Source of the DNA: Cytophagales bacterium
GTDB lineage: Bacteria > Bacteroidota > Bacteroidia > Cytophagales > Cyclobacteriaceae
DNA: 64,000 nt
Direction of reading: 5' to 3'
Assembly (NCBI GenBank): GCA_020402945.1
Contig: JADBYQ010000052.1
Location: 1-64,000 of the forward strand
Below are positions 36,371 to 45,888 of this stretch, one piece after another. The notes beneath the pieces are model-generated. The model was not told the origin of the DNA, ran no database searches, and saw only the letters and a program-made list of their open reading frames with translations. Within the stretch, counting starts at the first letter, position 1. Each line of letters starts with the position of its first letter. The position numbers and the translations under genes were made by a program.

Positions 36371-37369
36371 TTATAAAACTTGAAACCCGTATGCATACGG
36401 ATCGTCATCGGGATCGATAGAAATTGTGTTGTGACCATAAATCTTGGCCCAGCCTTCCACACTTGGAATAATAGCCGGCTTTCCATGCAATTCAGTTTCT
36501 TCTTCTATGCGACCTATAAACTTTGAGCCGATGATGCTTTCATGAATAAATTCATCACCCCGTTTCAGCTTTCCTTTTGTATACCATTGCGCAAGGCGAG
36601 CAGAAGTACCCGTTCCGCAAGGCGAGCGGTCAATGGCTTTGTCGCCATAGAAAACTGCGTTGCGAGCCGTAGAACTAGGGTCAATCACTTTGCCTGTCCA
36701 TAAGATATGGCTACATCCGTTGATCGTTGAATCATCCGGATGGATAAAGGTGTGCTTCTTATTAATATCTTGCCGTAGTTCTCTACTCCAGCTTACTAAC
36801 TGATCGGCTGTATGGTGTTCTATACCTTTAAAATTTGCCTGCACATCAACAATAGCATAAAAATTTCCGCCATAAGCAACATCCAAATTTATCTCTCCTA
36901 AATCAGGACAAGTGGCTTGTATATTTTCAGCCGCCAAAAAAGCTTTCACGTTTCTAATCTTCACTGATTTTACCTTTTTTCCTTCTTGCTTGTATTCAAT
37001 ACGAACTAAGCCTGCTGGTACTTCTAGGTTTAGAACGCCCGGAGTTTTGGGAATGACCAAACCTTCTTCGATAGCGATAGTAACTGTTCCAATCGTGCCA
37101 TGTCCACACATAGGCAAACATCCACTTGTTTCAATAAACAAAACGCCAACGTCATTTTTGGGGTCAGATGGGGGATATAAAATACTGCCACTCATCATAT
37201 CGTGACCACGCGGTTCAAACATCAAGCCTTTGCGTATCCAGTCGTACTCTTTTAAAAAGTGCTGACGCTTTTCGCTCATGTTCTTACCTTCCAACTTCGG
37301 TCCTCCTTCCGCTACTAAGCGAACTGGATTACCACAGGTATGGGCGTCAATGCATTTGAAAATACTCAT
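36371..37369 (-). CDS. 4-hydroxyproline epimerase
   Basis: Protein of 332 residues from ATG 37369 in the proline racemase family. It keeps both catalytic cysteines, in CLPMCGHGTIG and DRSPCGTGTSA, which separates epimerases from the Thr-containing dehydratases. The HTCGNPVRLV start and EGWAKIYGHNTI end are typical. It should convert trans-4-hydroxy-L-proline to cis-4-hydroxy-D-proline, the first step of the pathway encoded here. The start at 37369 fits the conserved MSIFKCIDAHTCG; an upstream TTG/ATG extension to 37417 lies in the repeat-filled gap. Confidence 0.93.
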   Translation of the reverse strand: MSIFKCIDAHTCGNPVRLVAEGGPKLEGKNMSEKRQHFLKEYDWIRKGLMFEPRGHDMMSGSILYPPSDPKNDVGVLFIETSGCLPMCGHGTIGTVTIAIEEGLVIPKTPGVLNLEVPAGLVRIEYKQEGKKVKSVKIRNVKAFLAAENIQATCPDLGEINLDVAYGGNFYAIVDVQANFKGIEHHTADQLVSWSRELRQDINKKHTFIHPDDSTINGCSHILWTGKVIDPSSTARNAVFYGDKAIDRSPCGTGTSARLAQWYTKGKLKRGDEFIHESIIGSKFIGRIEEETELHGKPAIIPSVEGWAKIYGHNTISIDPDDDPYAYGFQVL

Positions 37370-37372
37370 ATT

Positions 37373-37440
37373 ATCGTTGTCCGTTGATCGTTGGTGGTTA
37401 TTTGCGTTTGCGAGCAACGACTAACCAACAACGAACAACC
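37373..37440. repeat. Intergenic short-word inverted repeat
   Basis: The 72-base gap between the aldehyde dehydrogenase and epimerase genes is made of GTTG/CAAC words. The left half (CGTTGTCCGTTGATCGTTGG) and the right half, read in reverse complement, form an imperfect hairpin. It is one of several such elements in this window. Confidence 0.65.
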
Positions 37441-37441
37441 A

Positions 37442-38911
37442 TTATTTTTTCCATTCATTATTAAACAATCTCCAGATACCCAACGGATTCCCGTCTTGCA
37501 ATTCTTCAGGCAATAGTGAGTTCGGAAAACTTTGAAAAGCAACAGGTCTTGCGAAGCGCTTGATGGCATCTATTCCGACAGCCGTAAAACGGGAATCCGT
37601 GGTTGCAGGAAATGGGCCACCATGGTTCATCGAAGGGCAGACCTCCACTCCTGTAGGAACTCCATTGATAATTAATCTACCCGCTTTCTCAATTAATGTA
37701 TTAACCAAACTTGAATACTTAGCTATCTCCACCTCATCGCCAAAAACACTTGTTGTCAATTGACCATTCAGGTGATTTACAACAGAGTGAAGCTCATTGA
37801 CATCCTTGCATTTTACAATCAATGAAAAGGGACCGAATACTTCTTCCGCCAGCAAAGGGTTTTTCAAAAAATTGGAAGCAAGGATCGAAGCTACAAGAGG
37901 CTTGCCTTGATTTTCGGTAGCATGAGCACTGGATTGACTTTCAACGATGACTCCTTTCTGGTTCAAAACATGAGTTAATTGCTTATTATAATTATCTGCA
38001 ATTCCCTGATGAAGCATAATGCCGGGCAACACATTATTGATTCCGTCTGACAACGATTTAATGAATCGATTTAGTCCATCATTTTCTATGGCCACAATTA
38101 AACCAGGATTGGTGCAAAACTGCCCAACTCCTTGGGTAATGGACCCGACCAAAGCAGCAGCTGTTTTTTCAGCATGTTGAACCAAAGAGTCCGGTAACAA
38201 GATCACTGGATTGATGCTACTCATCTCTGCAAAAACTGGAATTGGTTGGGTTCGTTGACAAGCTAAATCAAAAAGTGCTTTGCCTCCCGCTAACGAACCC
38301 GTAAAACCTACTGCCTTGGTAAGAGGATGTTTCACCAATGCCTGCCCGACTTCAAAACCGTTTCTGTGTAAGTGTTGAAATACACCTTGAGGCATCCCTG
38401 TTTTATCAATTGCTTTCTTGATAGCACTTGCGACAAGTTCAGATGTCTCTGCATGTGCGGGATGAGCTTTTACGATAACGGGGCAACCGGCAGCCAACGC
38501 TGAAGCAGTATCACCACCGGCTGTTGAGTAAGCCAAAGGAAAATTAGCTGCCCCAAAAACCACCACTGGTCCGATAGGCACTAACATCTTCCGAATGTCG
38601 GGCTTGGGCAATGGAGTGCGATCAGGCAAAGCGGTGTCTACTCTGGCTTCGACCCACGAACCTTGCTCAACCAGATCCGCTAACATTCGACACTGTCCGG
38701 TGGTTCTACCACGTTCACCAATAATGCGTGCTTCGGGCAGATTGGTTTCGCGCATAGCAGTGCGCACTAGCTCCTCTCCCAACGCTTCCATTTCGTCTGC
38801 AATGGCACGGAGAAATTGTGACTTTTTCTTTCCGTTGATACTTTTATAGGAAAGAAATGCAATTTGTGCTTCTTGCAAAGCAGCATCTACTTGGCCGTGT
38901 GTTGCGTTCAT
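37442..38911 (-). CDS. 2-oxoglutarate semialdehyde dehydrogenase
   Basis: NADP-type aldehyde dehydrogenase of 489 residues from ATG 38911. It matches the alpha-ketoglutaric semialdehyde dehydrogenase group: GPVVVFGAANFPLAYSTAGG, KAHPAHAETSE, FTGSLAGGKALFD, the FAEMSSINPV motif with the general-base Glu, and the catalytic Cys in GQFCTNPGL. It should oxidise 2,5-dioxopentanoate to 2-oxoglutarate, the last step of hydroxyproline degradation. The start is placed at MNATHGQVDAAL; an in-frame ATG at 38962 reads through a repeat-like leader. Confidence 0.93.
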   Translation of the reverse strand: MNATHGQVDAALQEAQIAFLSYKSINGKKKSQFLRAIADEMEALGEELVRTAMRETNLPEARIIGERGRTTGQCRMLADLVEQGSWVEARVDTALPDRTPLPKPDIRKMLVPIGPVVVFGAANFPLAYSTAGGDTASALAAGCPVIVKAHPAHAETSELVASAIKKAIDKTGMPQGVFQHLHRNGFEVGQALVKHPLTKAVGFTGSLAGGKALFDLACQRTQPIPVFAEMSSINPVILLPDSLVQHAEKTAAALVGSITQGVGQFCTNPGLIVAIENDGLNRFIKSLSDGINNVLPGIMLHQGIADNYNKQLTHVLNQKGVIVESQSSAHATENQGKPLVASILASNFLKNPLLAEEVFGPFSLIVKCKDVNELHSVVNHLNGQLTTSVFGDEVEIAKYSSLVNTLIEKAGRLIINGVPTGVEVCPSMNHGGPFPATTDSRFTAVGIDAIKRFARPVAFQSFPNSLLPEELQDGNPLGIWRLFNNEWKK

Positions 38912-38965
38912 ATTCGATTTAAAATTCAAGTTCAACTTGCCTGCCGACAAGCAGGGATTCAATTT

Positions 38966-39862
38966 CTAGCACTTTGGTCTCTTACTGATGCCCTCTCGAA
39001 TAACTCTTAAGATTCTTTCCCTTTCTTCCCCAACTAAGGTGAGCCGAGGTCTGCGAACATGCTCTGAACCAATGCCTGCTTCCTGCTCAGCTAACTTTAT
39101 ATATTGAACTAATTTCGGGTGGATGTCCAATTCAAGCAATGGAAGAAACCATCGGTAAATTTCCAGCGCCTCTGCGATCTTATTTGTCTTTGTCAATTTG
39201 TAGACCGCCACCGTTTCTTTGGGGAATGCACAAACTAGCCCTGCCACCCAACCATCGGCACCCAGCATGAGCTCTTCCATGGCAATGGTATCTACACCGC
39301 ACAAAATTTTAAATCGGTCACCGAATCGATTGATCATTCGTGTGACATTGGACACATCGCGGGTTGATTCTTTAACAGCTTGTATATTTTTATTATCTAC
39401 CAACTCAGCAAACATATCTAACGTAACCTCAATCTTGTAATCGACAGGGTTATTGTAAATCATAATCGGCAAACTCGTTGAATTAGCAACATCTTTAAAA
39501 TACTGTACGGTTTCCCGATGATCTGATTTGTAACGCATCGGAGGTAGCATCATAAGCCCTTTGCCTCCACATTTTTCAGATTCGTTTGCGAGCTTAACTG
39601 CTTCCCTTGTACTTCCTTCTGCAATGTTCATAATCACAGGCACTTTACCAGCAACCTTATCGACTGCAAATCGAAGCAAATCAAACTTCTCTTCATTACT
39701 CAATACACTTGATTCGCCTAGTGTGCCTCCGAGAATAATGCCGTTGACACCTGCCTCGAGTTGAGCACTAAGATTCTTTTCAAATAGCGGCAGATCTAGC
39801 TTGTCATCTGCGGTAAACTTCGTAGTGAGTGCGGGGAAAACGCCTTGCCAATTCAAGCCCAT
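38966..39862 (-). CDS. DapA-family 1-pyrroline-4-hydroxy-2-carboxylate deaminase
   Basis: Class I aldolase-type lyase of 298 residues in the dihydrodipicolinate synthase family. Schiff-base Lys lies in IQAVKESTRDV and the Tyr-containing strand is PIMIYNNPVDYKI. The GGTLGESSVLSNEEK motif is the DapA pyruvate/oxo-acid pocket. In the hydroxyproline pathway such proteins deaminate 1-pyrroline-4-hydroxy-2-carboxylate to 2-oxoglutarate semialdehyde. The exact assignment comes from the operon context: epimerase, dehydrogenase and semialdehyde dehydrogenase genes follow. It is the first gene of the operon. Confidence 0.9.
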   Translation of the reverse strand: MGLNWQGVFPALTTKFTADDKLDLPLFEKNLSAQLEAGVNGIILGGTLGESSVLSNEEKFDLLRFAVDKVAGKVPVIMNIAEGSTREAVKLANESEKCGGKGLMMLPPMRYKSDHRETVQYFKDVANSTSLPIMIYNNPVDYKIEVTLDMFAELVDNKNIQAVKESTRDVSNVTRMINRFGDRFKILCGVDTIAMEELMLGADGWVAGLVCAFPKETVAVYKLTKTNKIAEALEIYRWFLPLLELDIHPKLVQYIKLAEQEAGIGSEHVRRPRLTLVGEERERILRVIREGISKRPKC

Positions 39863-39926
39863 ATGTGTCGTTTTAGTTTAGACAAATATAGAAAGCTTGT
39901 AGATATCTTGATTGATCAAAGAACGA
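39863..39926. promoter_or_regulatory. Upstream region of the hydroxyproline operon
   Basis: This 64-base gap should hold the promoter of the minus-strand operon. It contains overlapping palindromes around TTGATTGATCAA and GATCGTTCTTTGATC (about 39909-39930 read on either strand), candidate regulator sites. No regulator gene or transporter gene is present in the operon itself. Confidence 0.35.
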
Positions 39927-41177
39927 TCAAACTGCCCTCTTCAATTCAAAAATGGTAATCTCTGGAGGCATCCCTACTCTCCCAGGGTATCCTAAGTAGC
40001 CAAACCCCCGATTGACATACAAGTACTGACTATCTTCTTGATAGAGTCCTCCCCATTGCCTGTAAACGTGCTGGACAGGCGTCCAAGTAAAATCTCCAAT
40101 GTTCACTCCAAACTGAGTGCCATGGGTATGTCCGGCAAACATCACATCAATATCTTTATATGTTGGCCGCACCTGGGCGTCCCAATGGGTGGGATCATGT
40201 GACAACAATAATTTAACCGCAGCCTCTTCTGTTCCCGGGTATGCTTTTTCCAATATGCCGTGTTTTGAAAACCGCGTTCCCCAATTTTCCACGCCCAAAA
40301 TAGCAAGCTTTTCACCACCTAGTTCCAAAAAGCGCTTTTCGTTAAGTAGTAGGTCGAAGCCCAATTCTTTATGGGCAGTAACTAAGTCTTTAAAGTTCTG
40401 CTGCTTTGCTTCTTTGCTAGCCCAGCTCTTATAATCACCGTAATCATGATTGCCGGTAATAGAAAATACACCCAGTGGAGCACGTAGCTTATTGAATACA
40501 TCCATGTATTCTTTAACCTCACTCGATTCATTGTTTACCAAGTCACCAGTAAAAAATACTGCATCAGGTTTTTCATTCAGCACCATCTCTACTCCGCCTT
40601 TTACTGCTGTCTTGTTCCAAAAACTACCGGAATGGATATCAGATAATTGCGCAATCTTGATCCCATCAAACGCTTTTGGGAGATTCGGAAGTTTGATCGC
40701 CACTTTGCGAATTCTATAATCGTGCGCCCCCGAAATAATTCCGTAAGCAAAAGCACCTAATGGAACAGAAGCAGCAATTAATGCGGTCTTTGATAAAAAT
40801 TCTGATCGTGTAATAACTTCTCCAGCACTACTACCCGATGAGTTCTTTTGAAATAGTGAAATTACCCAACGCACGCCTCTTTGAAGATCATCGATGAACA
40901 AAAACAGTATGCCAACGATCTTTGAGAAGTAAGTGGCAACTATACCCGTTATAATCCAGTTTCTGAAATTAGAACTGTATCTGTAAGGATCATCAAACGT
41001 CCACCAGAATAAAGCAAGTATCGTCAATAGGGTTGGAATCCAAAAACCATATCGGATCAAAGACTTCCACGGTGGATTCCAACCCTTACTCGCAACCAAT
41101 ACTCCTTGAAAGAAGTAGTAGTCGATGGTCAAGAAGATCAAGATAAAAATGAAAATTGTCATAAATCGTTTACCCAT
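39927..41177 (-). CDS. Membrane-bound metallophosphoesterase
   Basis: Protein of 416 residues with N-terminal membrane segments (about residues 5-95, three or four helices) and a calcineurin-like phosphoesterase domain from about 175. All metal motifs are visible: DIHSG, GDLVN, GNHDYGDY, LLSHDPTHWD and AGHTHGTQFG. It resembles YkuE/YaeI-type enzymes that may act on phospholipid-related substrates; the natural substrate is unknown. Between the membrane helices and catalytic domain lies VITRSEFLSKTALIAASV, a hydrophobic stretch resembling a signal region. It precedes the hydroxyproline operon by 64 bases. Confidence 0.9.
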   Translation of the reverse strand: MGKRFMTIFIFILIFLTIDYYFFQGVLVASKGWNPPWKSLIRYGFWIPTLLTILALFWWTFDDPYRYSSNFRNWIITGIVATYFSKIVGILFLFIDDLQRGVRWVISLFQKNSSGSSAGEVITRSEFLSKTALIAASVPLGAFAYGIISGAHDYRIRKVAIKLPNLPKAFDGIKIAQLSDIHSGSFWNKTAVKGGVEMVLNEKPDAVFFTGDLVNNESSEVKEYMDVFNKLRAPLGVFSITGNHDYGDYKSWASKEAKQQNFKDLVTAHKELGFDLLLNEKRFLELGGEKLAILGVENWGTRFSKHGILEKAYPGTEEAAVKLLLSHDPTHWDAQVRPTYKDIDVMFAGHTHGTQFGVNIGDFTWTPVQHVYRQWGGLYQEDSQYLYVNRGFGYLGYPGRVGMPPEITIFELKRAV

Positions 41178-41182
41178 AAAGC

Positions 41183-41213
41183 AAAAAGCATCTTACAACA
41201 TTGTCGTAAGATG
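41183..41213 (-). terminator. Terminator of the TetR-TolC-MFP-RND operon
   Basis: Perfect nine-base stem GCATCTTAC/GTAAGATGC (41188-41196 with 41205-41213). On the minus strand it is followed by a T5 run. It lies 29 bases after the stop of the RND pump gene. Confidence 0.88.
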
Positions 41214-41241
41214 CCCTTATAGTATTTTAGTTAACCTTCAA

Positions 41242-44200
41242 TTAATTTATCTCTACAGGTTCTACCACAGGTAAGACTTCTACCATGTTCTTTTTGAAAA
41301 GCTTCATTTTCAATTTCGCTATCAACAAGTACATAACCGGAACTAAAAACAAGGTTAGAAATGTACCAAATATCAAACCAAAGATCATTGTCCATGAAAG
41401 TGGTCCCCAGAAGGCAACGTTATCGCCACCAAAATAGATGTGAGGATTAAACTCGGTAAATAACGTAACGAAGTCAATATTAAAACCTACAGCCAATGGA
41501 ATCAATCCAAGAGTTGCTGCCATAGCGGTCAGTATCACGGGCGTCATACGTGTCTTTCCCGCCTCCGCAATCGCCTCTCGCAACTCCATTCCCTGCGACA
41601 GCAACAAATCGGTAAACTCAACCAACAAAATTCCATTGCGAACAACAATTCCCGCTAAGGCCATCACTCCCACACCAGACATGACAATGGAGATTTCCAT
41701 TTTGAATAGTGAGAATCCAATCAACACACCGATAATACTAAATAAGATTTCCGCCATGATAATTACAGGTCTACTGGTAGAGTTGAACTGTGTAACCAAA
41801 ATCATGAAGATTAAACCAAAAGCGATGAAAAAAGCAACTCCTAAAAAGTTAGACGTTTCAGCTTGATCCTCCTGTTCGCCTGTCATCTTAATAGATACAC
41901 CATCGGGCGTACTAAATCCCAAGAGCTTGCTGTTGATATCCGCTACTACGTTGTTCGGATTAAAATCACTCAGCACGTTTGAGGAAAGTGTGATCACTCT
42001 TTTTTGATTAATTCGTCTGATACCAGCATAGCTATTTGAATAATCTACCTTCGCAACGGCAGACATGGGCACTTGACGTACTTGTCCACCCATACTCATG
42101 TCTCGATATGTTAAAGGCAAGTTCATCAAGGTATTGATATCATTGCGATATTTTTCATCTACTCTAAGCGTGATCTCATAGTCATCGTTTTCATCTCGGA
42201 ACTTAGAAACTTCCCTACCGTTGATCGCTGTATTCAAAGCCATTCCAATTTGGGCGGTGGAAATACCTTCGCGATTGGCTTTCTCCCGATCAATCGATAC
42301 AATGATCTCAGGCTTATCACTTTGAAAATCCGACTTTAGCTCTTCCACACCTGGTACCTGAAGAGAATCGAGATAACGTTGTAAGCTGTTGGCTGTTGAA
42401 ACCAATATGCCAAAATCTTCTGCCGCTATTTCAATATTAACAGGCTTGCCTGTTGGCGGACCGTTGGCTTCCTGGTTTACAGAAATCTCTGCACCCTTCA
42501 CACCTTTTACCGCCTCCCGAATTTTATCCAGATAGATCTTAGTTGACTTACTCTCACGCTTCGCAAAATTCACAAAGGCGACAGTTACTTTACCTAGATG
42601 TGGCTGGGCATTGGTACCGGCAAACTGGTCTTCAGAAGCGCCTACAGCCACATTTGTAATGATCGATTCCACCATTGGATTGTTTCTACCAACTACACTC
42701 ACCACTTTTTCTTCAACAATGCTAGTTACAGAATCGGTCACCTTTTGATCTGTTCCAATCGGAAGCGTGACATAAGCGAAAATAAAATTCGGATCTCCTG
42801 TAGGAAAGAAAACAACTGGTGGCTTGCGGATTCCGGTAAAAACAATTGAAAAAACAAATAGGAAAATCACTCCTAACACTACCCATATTGGGCGGTAGTT
42901 GATTAGCAGCATTGCGACTATTCTTTTGTAGGCTTCTTGCACCCGAGGCCAAAAGTCCGTTTGGAAATGCGAAATCACACGAACCAGGAAAAAATGATAC
43001 AGTGCATAGACACCGAACATAAACACGGTGAAATTCCCCATACCAAACCATCCTACTAAATAACTCATGAACGCCAGCGAGCCCATTACAATAGCCGTAA
43101 TTTTAAAGCCGCGTGTAAACTTACTTTTGTTTTCATGGTCATGATTGTGTGCGGTCATAAAATCCGCAGCAAATACTGGGTTTATTATATACGCTACCAA
43201 AAGCGAGGCAAGCAATGCGACCATTAAAGTAATTGGCAAATACACCATAAACTTACCAATCACACCTGGCCAAAAGGCCAACGGAACAAAGGGAGCCAAC
43301 ACAACGAGTGTTCCTGATAACACTGGCAAAAAGACCTCTCCCGCAGCAATCTTTGCGGCTTTCCGAATTGGTACTTTACCGTTATCAAAAACACGGTGCG
43401 TATTCTCAATTACCACAATCGCATCATCCACCACAATGCCCAATGCAAGAAGAAATGAGAAAAGCGTCATCAGGTTAAAGGTGAAACCTAGCGTGGGGAA
43501 TACTAAGAAAGCGATGAAACTGGAAATTGGAACAGACATCGCCACGAAGAATGCGTTCGTAGCGCCCATGAAGAACATTAGAATAATAACCACTAACACA
43601 AAACCAATAATGATAGTATTGATCAGATCATGAAGAGTTGTTCGGGTATTGTCAGACTGATCGGCTGTAATGGTAATATCGGTTCCTGGAGGAAGAATAT
43701 TAGTTCTAAAGTTTTCAACAATTGCGTTGATCTGATCAGAAGCGAGAATCAAATTTTCACCGCTTCGCTTGATGACATTAAGTGTAATTACGTTTTTCTC
43801 ATCTAGCCTTGCATAACTTTCCTGCTCTTTATGAGAATCAATTACCTCTGCAATATCCTTCAGATATATTTTACCGCCTTTTGTGGATCCTACTACAACA
43901 TTTGCCAATTGCTCAGCCGACTTGAATTCGCCATTTACAGTAAGTGAGCGTTTCATTCCATCTACAGAAAGCTGGCCACCAGGAATAATCACGTTTTCGC
44001 TAGCAATAGACTGCTGAACATCATCTAAACTTACGCCAGCGCTGGCAAGTTTAAACATATTAATGTTGACTTGAATCTCGCGAGTCAGGGCTCCAACAAT
44101 ATCTACACGCCTTATTTCACGTATCGCCTCAATGGCGTCTTGCATCTGTTCGGCATACTTTTTTAGCGTTGTTAGGTCATAATCACCAGAAAGATTGACG

Positions 44201-44643
44201 TTCATGATTGGTGCTTGCGATATATCGATTTCTATCACTTGCGGATCATCTTTTAAATCAGAGGGCAGGTTAGGTTTAGCGCGATCTACTGCATCACTCA
44301 CCTCTTGCTTGGCTTTCGCCACATCGATATCTGTTTCAAACTCTATAATCACGTTTGAAAAACTCTGAACTGAATTGCTCTTTATCTTTTTTACCCCTGA
44401 GATTGATTTCACCTCTTTTTCAATTTCTTTCGAAATCAGGTTTTCAATATCGGAAGGAGATGCACCGGGGTATATGGTCGCCACGAAAATTTGTGGAAAA
44501 ACCACTTCCGGAAAATTCTCCTTTGGCAAACTGACATAGGTGAACATACCTGCCAAGCAGATGATCACAGTCGCCACATAAATGCTTACTTTATTGTCGA
44601 TCGCCCAACTGGTAGGGCCAAATTCTTTCTCGATGTCTTTCAT
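41242..44643 (-). CDS. RND efflux permease
   Basis: Inner-membrane RND pump of 1133 residues, tripartite with the MFP and TolC genes upstream. Hallmarks: N-terminal helix followed by LPKENFPEVVFPQ, the proton-relay motif GIVVDDAIVVIEN with two Asp, and VVRNGILLVEF in the second half (Arg at the position of AcrB Lys940). Between the two halves, about residues 495-575, is an extra segment: a His-rich linker (HNHDHE) and two additional hydrophobic stretches (FKITAIVMGSLAFMSYLVG, VFMFGVYALYHFFLV). The substrate is unknown. MFP lies 98 bases upstream, with a hairpin repeat between. Confidence 0.93.
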   Translation of the reverse strand: MKDIEKEFGPTSWAIDNKVSIYVATVIICLAGMFTYVSLPKENFPEVVFPQIFVATIYPGASPSDIENLISKEIEKEVKSISGVKKIKSNSVQSFSNVIIEFETDIDVAKAKQEVSDAVDRAKPNLPSDLKDDPQVIEIDISQAPIMNVNLSGDYDLTTLKKYAEQMQDAIEAIREIRRVDIVGALTREIQVNINMFKLASAGVSLDDVQQSIASENVIIPGGQLSVDGMKRSLTVNGEFKSAEQLANVVVGSTKGGKIYLKDIAEVIDSHKEQESYARLDEKNVITLNVIKRSGENLILASDQINAIVENFRTNILPPGTDITITADQSDNTRTTLHDLINTIIIGFVLVVIILMFFMGATNAFFVAMSVPISSFIAFLVFPTLGFTFNLMTLFSFLLALGIVVDDAIVVIENTHRVFDNGKVPIRKAAKIAAGEVFLPVLSGTLVVLAPFVPLAFWPGVIGKFMVYLPITLMVALLASLLVAYIINPVFAADFMTAHNHDHENKSKFTRGFKITAIVMGSLAFMSYLVGWFGMGNFTVFMFGVYALYHFFLVRVISHFQTDFWPRVQEAYKRIVAMLLINYRPIWVVLGVIFLFVFSIVFTGIRKPPVVFFPTGDPNFIFAYVTLPIGTDQKVTDSVTSIVEEKVVSVVGRNNPMVESIITNVAVGASEDQFAGTNAQPHLGKVTVAFVNFAKRESKSTKIYLDKIREAVKGVKGAEISVNQEANGPPTGKPVNIEIAAEDFGILVSTANSLQRYLDSLQVPGVEELKSDFQSDKPEIIVSIDREKANREGISTAQIGMALNTAINGREVSKFRDENDDYEITLRVDEKYRNDINTLMNLPLTYRDMSMGGQVRQVPMSAVAKVDYSNSYAGIRRINQKRVITLSSNVLSDFNPNNVVADINSKLLGFSTPDGVSIKMTGEQEDQAETSNFLGVAFFIAFGLIFMILVTQFNSTSRPVIIMAEILFSIIGVLIGFSLFKMEISIVMSGVGVMALAGIVVRNGILLVEFTDLLLSQGMELREAIAEAGKTRMTPVILTAMAATLGLIPLAVGFNIDFVTLFTEFNPHIYFGGDNVAFWGPLSWTMIFGLIFGTFLTLFLVPVMYLLIAKLKMKLFKKNMVEVLPVVEPVEIN

Positions 44644-44658
44644 ATTCTTTTAGTATTG

Positions 44659-44738
44659 AGTAGTGAGATGTGAGTAGTGAGACAAGGATTGGGGTAGTAG
44701 ATAAGAATCTAGCGTCTCAAATCTCATATCTCACTACT
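44659..44738. repeat. Intergenic hairpin repeat between MFP and RND genes
   Basis: Two 25-base arms, 44659-44683 and 44714-44738, are imperfect inverted copies (AGTAGTGAGATG... and its near complement), built from repeated TGAG/GTAG words. It lies between cotranscribed genes and could slow or trim the transcript, but this is speculative. Confidence 0.75.
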
Positions 44739-44741
44739 TGT

Positions 44742-45869
44742 TTAGATTTTAATCAATTCACCATCATTCAACCCTTGGTACCCAACGGTAATAATCTTGT
44801 CGCCCGATTTCAATGTACTTACCTGAGCAAGATTTCCATATACGCCAATTACCTTAACAATATTCTTCTTGGCAACTAGCTTTCCGCCAACTGTTTCAGC
44901 AGTGTAAACGACTTTCTGTCCATTGATATCTTGCACCACATTCACAGGCACCACTATGGCCGCTTCCTCAGAATGAAAAATGAGCTTTAACTCGCCAGAC
45001 ATATTGGGGCGAAAATCGCTATTGCTGGCCAATGCAATTTCCACAGGAAAGGTGCGAGAAAGTTGATTGATGGCTTTTCCAACGAAGGTAACTTGACCAC
45101 TCACTGACTTGTTCAAGTCGCCAAAAGCAATCTGCACTTTATTTCCTTTCTTAACATCCGTCACATATGCTTCGGAAACATTTGCAATGAATTTCAATCG
45201 ATCGCTGCTTACCACGCGAAAAGCAGGAGCACCAGGCGCGGCATTTTGTCCAATCTTTACATCAACAGCATCAACCGATCCGCTAATAGGCGACTTGATA
45301 AGAGCCATGTCTAACTGTTCCTTAATAGTTGCTAATCTGCGCTCCAAACTTTCCTTGTTGTTCTTTGCTTGAAGATATTGGACTTCAGTTCCAATTTTCT
45401 GATCCCAAAGATTTTTTTGACGATTATAAATGGTGGTAGCTAAATCTAACCCTGATTTTACCTCTTCCATTCCACGCAAGGTGAGCGAGTTGTCAATTTG
45501 TGCAAGCGTTTGTCCTTTAGAAACAACATCTCCTTCACGTACAAATACTTGTGTTATGATACCCATCGTCTTAGCACTCACTAAGATATTATCCACGGCT
45601 TCGATAGCTCCTTGCGTGGTGATGTAGTGATCAAAGGGACGTGCTGTTAATTCAATAACTCCGACTTCTTTTGAGCGCCTTGTTCCGGATTCTGGGGCTT
45701 TTGTATCTACTCCTTTTTCCAACTCACTAATCTGTGTGGCCAACGCGGCCTGTTGTGCCTTTAAGTCTTTCAACTGAGTTTCTTTGTCTTTTGAAGATCC
45801 GTTGCAAGCTGCTACTACAATAGCTATCACGAATAGGGCTAATAGTTTTGTGTACAATTTTGATTTCAT
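44742..45869 (-). CDS. RND periplasmic adaptor (MFP) lipoprotein
   Basis: Membrane-fusion lipoprotein of 375 residues, lipobox IVVAACN (Cys22). After a short coiled-coil (KETQLKDLKAQQAALATQISELEKG) come the barrel-sandwich half-motifs (VREGDVVSKGQTLAQID and IKSPISGSVDAVDVKIGQ), a hairpin coiled coil between them, then beta-barrel and membrane-proximal domains. It links the RND pump to the TolC-like protein encoded upstream, from which it is separated by 19 bases. Confidence 0.93.
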   Translation of the reverse strand: MKSKLYTKLLALFVIAIVVAACNGSSKDKETQLKDLKAQQAALATQISELEKGVDTKAPESGTRRSKEVGVIELTARPFDHYITTQGAIEAVDNILVSAKTMGIITQVFVREGDVVSKGQTLAQIDNSLTLRGMEEVKSGLDLATTIYNRQKNLWDQKIGTEVQYLQAKNNKESLERRLATIKEQLDMALIKSPISGSVDAVDVKIGQNAAPGAPAFRVVSSDRLKFIANVSEAYVTDVKKGNKVQIAFGDLNKSVSGQVTFVGKAINQLSRTFPVEIALASNSDFRPNMSGELKLIFHSEEAAIVVPVNVVQDINGQKVVYTAETVGGKLVAKKNIVKVIGVYGNLAQVSTLKSGDKIITVGYQGLNDGELIKI

Positions 45870-45888
45870 ATCGGTGTGTTTGTGGGTT

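Noticed and set aside
38925..38960. Terminator between the deaminase and aldehyde dehydrogenase genes
   Set aside because: The small CCTGC/GCAGG hairpin has only five base pairs and no T run; the two genes are most likely cotranscribed.
43145..43633. 162-codon open frame antisense to the RND pump
   Set aside because: It lies opposite a clearly conserved transmembrane part of the pump; its composition is that of a reverse complement of a membrane segment.
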